A DNA stretch of 8,394 bases from Actinomycetota bacterium (GTDB lineage Bacteria > Actinomycetota > Actinomycetes > Streptosporangiales > Streptosporangiaceae). A model generated the notes under the pieces. The model had not been told where the DNA came from, did not search any database, and saw nothing but the letters and a program-made list of their open reading frames with translations. The stretch lies in assembly GCA_003161205.1 (NCBI GenBank), contig PMOU01000322.1, positions 1 to 8,394 of the forward strand, given 5' to 3'. How positions within the stretch are numbered: the stretch's first letter is position 1; every line of letters starts with the position of its first letter. Below are positions 5,592-8,394 of the stretch, in pieces. The translations under genes and the position numbers were made by a program.

Positions 5592-6602
5592 ATGGCCAGC
5601 GCGGTGCTGCATGAGGTGGAGCCCGCGATCCAGATCGACCTGGAACCGGTCGACTCGGTGGTGGTGACCACGCTGATGGATAACCTCACCGACAACCTGA
5701 TGGCCGATCAGGGTCCCGCGCGGCGGGTCACTCTCGGATCCGGGCCGCTGCGTCCGTCGGCGGTGATGGCGGACGGGCAGGTTCCCGACGCCCTGATCGC
5801 CGAACATGGATTCTCGATGCTGGTCACGGTGACCAAAGCCGGCCGCGAGCACCGGTTCTTGTTCGACGCGGGCACCAGCCCGGACGGGGTCACGGAGAAC
5901 ATGCGCCGGCTCGACATCGACCCGTCCTCGATCGAGGCCATCGTGTGCAGTCACGGCCATTTCGATCACACGACCGGGCTCGACGGGCTGATCCGTGCCC
6001 TCGGCCAGGTGAACATGCCGGTGCTCATCCATCCGCATTTCTGGCGCCGGCGCCGCCTTCAGCTGCCCGGACGCGAGCCACGGGAACTCCCGACCACGAG
6101 CCGCCGTGCCCTGACCGAGGCGGGCTTCGACATCATCGAGGAGCAGCAGCCCAGCTTCTTGTTCGGCCGGTCCGTGCTGATCACCGGTGAGATCGCGCGC
6201 ACCACGGGCTATGAGCCCGGCTTCCCGCCGCAGCAGGCCTGGCTCGGCGGGAGCTGGCAGCCTGATCCGCTGGTCCTGGATGACCAGGCGCTCATCATCA
6301 ACGTGCGAGACCGGGGACTCGTCGTCATCACCGGATGCGGCCACGCGGGTGTCGTTAACATCGCCCGCTACGCCCAGCGGCTGACCGGCGACCAGCCGCT
6401 CTACGCGCTGCTCGGCGGGTTTCACCTGGGTGGCCCGGCCTTCGAGCCGCTGATCCCGCGCGTCCTTGACGACCTGGCCGCTCTGGACCCCGGCGTGCTG
6501 GTACCCGCGCACTGCACCGGCTGGCGCGCCCAGCACGCGATGTCCGCCCGGTTCCCCGCCGCCTTCATCCCGAACGCGGTCGGCACCACCTTCCGGCTCT
6601 GA
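5592..6602 (+). CDS. Metallo-beta-lactamase-fold hydrolase, COG1237 type
   Basis: The protein has 336 residues from ATG 5592. The metal-binding residues are the HGHFDH motif (H121, H123, D125, H126), H251 in TGCGHAGVVN and H278 in LLGGFHLG. H307 in VPAHCTGW is a further conserved His. The VTTLMDNLTDNL opening and the DDQALIINV...GLVVITGCGH block match the COG1237 group, whose archaeal members are annotated as the dihydropterin-ribofuranosyl-aminobenzene phosphate synthase of methanopterin synthesis. That pathway is not expected in actinomycetes, so the real substrate is unknown. There is no signal peptide. GTG 5565, GTG 5583 and GTG 5604 are other in-frame starts. The open frame back to 5178 is antisense to the YciI gene and was not used. 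The gene ends 5 bp from the convergent small gene. Confidence 0.87.
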   Translation: MASAVLHEVEPAIQIDLEPVDSVVVTTLMDNLTDNLMADQGPARRVTLGSGPLRPSAVMADGQVPDALIAEHGFSMLVTVTKAGREHRFLFDAGTSPDGVTENMRRLDIDPSSIEAIVCSHGHFDHTTGLDGLIRALGQVNMPVLIHPHFWRRRRLQLPGREPRELPTTSRRALTEAGFDIIEEQQPSFLFGRSVLITGEIARTTGYEPGFPPQQAWLGGSWQPDPLVLDDQALIINVRDRGLVVITGCGHAGVVNIARYAQRLTGDQPLYALLGGFHLGGPAFEPLIPRVLDDLAALDPGVLVPAHCTGWRAQHAMSARFPAAFIPNAVGTTFRL

Positions 6603-6607
6603 CCCGC

Positions 6608-6805
6608 TTAAATACCTCCGTCCCTGTCTGCCTGCGCGGACGAGCCGAAGTACTTGGCGTCCTGCTCAACCGCGGCGATGTCCGCGGCGGCGTCTCGCCT
6701 CAGCTCCTCGAGGTCAGAATCGTCATCTTCGTTGCTGTAGACCAAAGCGGGTCCGTCGCCCGACGTGTCCTCGCGCCAGCGGGTGAACCACGAAAAGATG
6801 CCCAT
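6608..6805 (-). CDS. Small acidic protein of unknown function (65 aa)
   Basis: Coding status rests mainly on an excellent ribosome binding site: AGGAGG at 6811-6816, 5 nt before the ATG. The N-terminus (MGIFSWFTRWRED) is aromatic and basic, possibly a membrane-touching amphipathic helix. The middle is strongly acidic (EDDDSDLEELRRD), followed by a helical stretch RRDAAADIAAVEQDAKYFG and a polar tail. I recall similar short actinobacterial proteins (an MGxFSRF-like start and a DAAADxAAxxxDxKYF-like core) that have no assigned function. It is transcribed away from the T7SS module, whose intergenic region it shares, and has a 12-bp palindrome 16 nt upstream of its start. Confidence 0.72.
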   Translation of the reverse strand: MGIFSWFTRWREDTSGDGPALVYSNEDDDSDLEELRRDAAADIAAVEQDAKYFGSSAQADRDGGI

Positions 6806-6810
6806 AACCG

Positions 6811-6816
6811 CCTCCT
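6811..6816 (-). promoter_or_regulatory. Strong ribosome binding site of the 65-aa gene
   Basis: AGGAGG on the minus strand with a 5-nt spacer to the ATG. It is the best Shine-Dalgarno match in the window and decides in favour of this short ORF. Confidence 0.75.
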
Positions 6817-6821
6817 GGTTC

Positions 6822-6833
6822 GAGCGTACGCTC
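6822..6833. promoter_or_regulatory. Perfect 12-bp palindrome GAGCGTACGCTC upstream of the 65-aa gene
   Basis: It is fully symmetric and centred 22 bp upstream of the ATG of the minus-strand gene. It overlaps a weak TACGCT hexamer that could serve as a -10 box. It may be a repressor site; no adjacent regulator gene is visible in the window. Confidence 0.4.
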
Positions 6834-6911
6834 CGCCGGGGCCTTACGGACAGCGCCGCTCGCCGGGCCGCGCTGACCTGGACTTAGGGCTGTCACGACG
6901 GCCCGTTCGGA

Positions 6912-6995
6912 ATGAAGAAAGAGATCTTTTTGAACCCGGATCCCTTCCTGGCCGTGATCCCCGGTGTCGGCACGTGCCGGGAGGTGGCCGGATGA
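6912..6995 (+). CDS. Possible 27-codon leader ORF overlapping the T7SS partner gene
   Basis: ATG AAG AAA GAG opens a frame encoding MKKEIFLNPDPFLAVIPGVG followed by TCREVAG, ending in a TGA that overlaps the ATG of the next gene (ATGA, 6992-6995). The overlap is the same as at true coupled gene pairs in this window. Against it, there is no Shine-Dalgarno sequence before its ATG and it is very short. It could be a translated leader that couples translation to the T7SS gene, a remnant of a longer gene, or chance. Confidence 0.28.
   Translation: MKKEIFLNPDPFLAVIPGVGTCREVAG
6968..6979. promoter_or_regulatory. Perfect 12-bp palindrome CGGCACGTGCCG touching the T7SS partner ribosome binding site
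   Basis: It is symmetric about a CACGTG core, and its last base is the first G of the Shine-Dalgarno sequence GGGAGGT (6979-6985). It could be a DNA operator or an RNA stem that affects translation of the partner gene. Confidence 0.4.
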
Positions 6996-7393
6996 CGGAT
7001 GGATTCTCAGTGGACCGGGCCGCCCTTCGCGAGACGGCGCAGGGGATCGATAACACGATCGGCGCTTTGAAGGGGCTGGGATTTGATGAGGAAGCCGACG
7101 CCGGGCGCGGGTTTTCGGGACTTGAATTGTCGGGGCTGCAAGCTGGCGACGGAGGGGTTCAGCAGGCATTCGGTGGTTTCTGCGAGCGCTGGTCGTGGGG
7201 CGTGCGGTCGCTGGTGCAGGACGGGAACCAGTTCGCGGCGAGGCTGGGGATCACTGCCGGGGTGTATGCCGACACCGAGGACTACCTGACCGGGGTCGCC
7301 CAGGACGTGCTGGACTCACTGGCGGGCGACCCGCACCTCAGCGACGCACAGGCCGCCGCGGCTTCGTGGTCGCAAGACGCGCGCGGCAGGTGA
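6992..7393 (+). CDS. EspC/WXG100-like T7SS partner protein (133 aa)
   Basis: The ATG is preceded by GGGAGGT with 6-nt spacing; an upstream in-frame GTG at 6974 lacks this support. The protein is mostly helical. Residues about 5-30 (FSVDRAALRETAQGIDNTIGAL) and 55-88 form a helix pair around a Gly-rich turn, with RWSWG at 66-70. The second helix is followed by VYADTED, which contains Y92-xxx-E96, the YxxxD/E general T7SS export signal. The length fits EspC-type proteins better than classic 100-residue WXG100 proteins. It probably pairs with the next gene product as an export heterodimer at the inner membrane T7SS. Its first codons use more A/T-ending triplets than its neighbours. The stop is in the same frame as the downstream gene, 6 nt before its start. 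Confidence 0.75.
   Translation: MTDGFSVDRAALRETAQGIDNTIGALKGLGFDEEADAGRGFSGLELSGLQAGDGGVQQAFGGFCERWSWGVRSLVQDGNQFAARLGITAGVYADTEDYLTGVAQDVLDSLAGDPHLSDAQAAAASWSQDARGR
7388..7393 (+). promoter_or_regulatory. Ribosome binding site AGGTGA containing the upstream stop codon
   Basis: AGGTGA lies 6 nt before the TTG start of the T7SS effector gene, and its TGA is the stop of the partner gene. It supports the TTG as the start and implies coupled translation of the pair. Confidence 0.55.
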
Positions 7394-7399
7394 GCGGGC

Positions 7400-8394
7400 T
7401 TGACTAACCCGTTCTCAGACCTGGCCGGGGATGCCGAGCGGCTAGCCGGCGCCGCGGTCAGCGACGGTGCTCACCTCGCGGGCGACGCGCTGGGCGCGGT
7501 CGGGCTGACATCGGCGGGGCGGGCGGTAGCCGCGCTGGGGGACAAGGCCGGATACGAGCTGGGCGCCGGTGTGCCGGAACTGCAGCTGGGGCAGACATCG
7601 GACCCGGCGCAGCTCGTGCACGGTGATCCGGCCGCGATCCGGTCCGCGGCTTCACGCCTGCGGACCTTCTCCTCGGCGTTCGGTCAGACCGCGCAGGGGC
7701 TAACCGGGCTGGACACCGGGCACTGGAGCGGCCGGGCCGCCGATGCGTTCCAGGGCAGGTTCGCCCCGCAGCCGGCCAAGTGGCGGGACGCTTCCGCAGC
7801 GACGGAAAACGCGGGCGCGGCGCTGGAGTCCTACGCGGCTACCGTGGCCTCGGCGCAGGGCACGGCCCGGCAGGCCATCGACGCCTACGCCGCCGGGCAG
7901 CAGGCCACCGCTCAGCAACTGCTCGCCCAGGCTCGCGCGGCGCGGGATACCGCGGCGGCACACGCGACGGCGGTGATCGAGACGGCCTCCGGCCTGGCGC
8001 CGGCCGAGCCCTCGTTCTGGTCGCAGGTGACGGCTAACCTGTCCGACTCCGTGCGGATAGGACAGCTGGCCTCGGTTCATTTCGATGGCGGGGTGGTGAC
8101 CGGGGCCGCCGACCTCGTCCGGTTCGGCCGTTCCCTTGATCCTCAGGATCCGTGGAACCTCAACCACCCGGCGGAGTATCTGGCCGGGCTGTCCGGCACC
8201 GCCGCGGGCCTGGCGCACGACGTGACCAACCCGCAGAACCTGGCCAAAGGCGTGCTGGGCTCGGGGTGGGGCAGCGACCCCGCGGCCGCGCTCGGGCACC
8301 TGGTGCCCACCGTGGCGCTGGCCCTCGCCACCGGCGGGGGAGGCGCCGCGGCCGACGCGGGGACGGCCGCGGCCGACGCGGCCGAGGGCACCGC
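7400..8394 (+). CDS. T7SS-exported polymorphic toxin-type protein, N-terminal part
   Basis: The frame runs open for 331 codons to the right edge, so the gene continues outside. TTG 7400 is the first start after the in-frame stop of the partner gene and has AGGTGA before it. Residues about 60-165 match the putative T7SS secretion-signal domain of actinobacterial toxins: LGQTSDPAQLVHGDPAAIR, then helix, then a turn with HWSGRAADAF (WxG at W109-G111), then a second helix to about 165. Residues 165-195 continue as Ala/Gln-rich helix. Next come SFWSQV and DPWNLNHPAEYLAGLSGTAAG (249-270), a linker block common in these toxins, and then an Ala/Gly-rich segment that could touch membrane (300-318). 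No catalytic domain is present yet; it is expected at the missing C-terminus. An LXG- or PPE-like export substrate without toxicity is the alternative. Confidence 0.82.
   Translation, partial: MTNPFSDLAGDAERLAGAAVSDGAHLAGDALGAVGLTSAGRAVAALGDKAGYELGAGVPELQLGQTSDPAQLVHGDPAAIRSAASRLRTFSSAFGQTAQGLTGLDTGHWSGRAADAFQGRFAPQPAKWRDASAATENAGAALESYAATVASAQGTARQAIDAYAAGQQATAQQLLAQARAARDTAAAHATAVIETASGLAPAEPSFWSQVTANLSDSVRIGQLASVHFDGGVVTGAADLVRFGRSLDPQDPWNLNHPAEYLAGLSGTAAGLAHDVTNPQNLAKGVLGSGWGSDPAAALGHLVPTVALALATGGGGAAADAGTAAADAAEGT

Larger units (their letters stand above)
6806..6991. other. Divergent intergenic region between the 65-aa gene and the T7SS module
   Basis: This 186-bp stretch is the longest gap between confident genes. 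It holds two perfect 12-bp palindromes (6822-6833 and 6968-6979) near its two ends, an A/T-rich patch at 6911-6935 that is unusual for this window, and a 27-codon ORF. TTGAAC at 6930-6935 resembles a -35 box, but no good -10 box follows at the right distance, so no promoter is assigned. Confidence 0.5.

Noticed and set aside
6916..6931. AAAGA-GA-TCTTT hairpin with a T-run as an intrinsic terminator
   Set aside because: The arms are only 5 bp with a 2-nt loop, and no plus-strand gene ends just upstream; the sequence falls inside the leader region of the T7SS module.
6974..6991. GTG start adding six residues (MPGGGR) to the T7SS partner
   Set aside because: Its codons overlap the palindrome and the ribosome binding site itself; ATG 6992 is correctly spaced from GGGAGGT.
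8137..8150. GATCCT-C-AGGATC inverted repeat
   Set aside because: It is inside the T7SS effector coding frame and encodes ordinary DPQDP residues; no sign of an independent function.
7700..8299. 199-aa minus-strand ORF
   Set aside because: It lies wholly antisense to the T7SS effector gene, has the composition of a GC-rich shadow frame (RGGR-type runs), and matches no family I recognise.
1..8394. CRISPR arrays, tRNA or rRNA genes, insertion sequences, phage attachment sites
   Set aside because: No regular spaced repeats, tRNA-like cloverleaf sequences, transposase motifs or terminal inverted repeats were seen.

Overview
The window is very GC-rich, with G/C-ending codons almost throughout, and carries a type VII secretion (T7SS/ESX) module, a DesK/NarL-type two-component system and several genes that appear to lack leaders. 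This points to an actinomycete (high-GC Gram-positive). The genus cannot be fixed from sequence reading alone. Both ends of the window cut through genes.

Layout. (1) Positions 1-599, plus strand: the 3' part of a COG4280-type polytopic membrane protein, followed by an overlapping 69-aa membrane protein. (2) Positions 596-4215, minus strand: a four-gene unit read from high to low coordinates, ABC ATPase, ABC-2 permease, sensor histidine kinase, NarL/LuxR response regulator. Two of its three junctions are ATGA overlaps. An 18-bp inverted repeat lies upstream of the unit, and a second palindrome with a TAGACT -10 lies inside it before the kinase. The response regulator ends on the same CTAG tetramer as the convergent small membrane gene. 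(3) Positions 4332-5045, minus: a peptidase S51 (peptidase E-like) gene, probably leaderless. Its last codons are duplicated just past its stop. (4) Positions 5187-5522, minus: a YciI-family protein, divergent from (5) a COG1237 metallo-beta-lactamase-fold hydrolase at 5592-6602, plus. (6) Positions 6608-6805, minus: a 65-aa acidic protein with a strong ribosome binding site. (7) From 6992 to the right edge, plus: a T7SS substrate module made of a 133-aa EspC/WXG100-like protein and the N-terminal 331 residues of a large T7SS-exported protein of polymorphic-toxin architecture. The toxin end lies outside the window. A 27-codon ORF overlaps the start of the module by ATGA.

How the genes may work together. 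The minus-strand operon looks like a self-contained sense-and-export unit: the kinase senses an unknown membrane or small-molecule signal, the regulator responds, and the transporter exports the compound. The T7SS pair looks like a heterodimeric export substrate in which the small partner carries the YxxxE secretion motif and the large protein carries the WxG motif. The middle genes (S51 peptidase, YciI, MBL hydrolase) show no clear common pathway. The most promising part is the right edge: the toxin domain and any immunity gene should lie just beyond position 8394.
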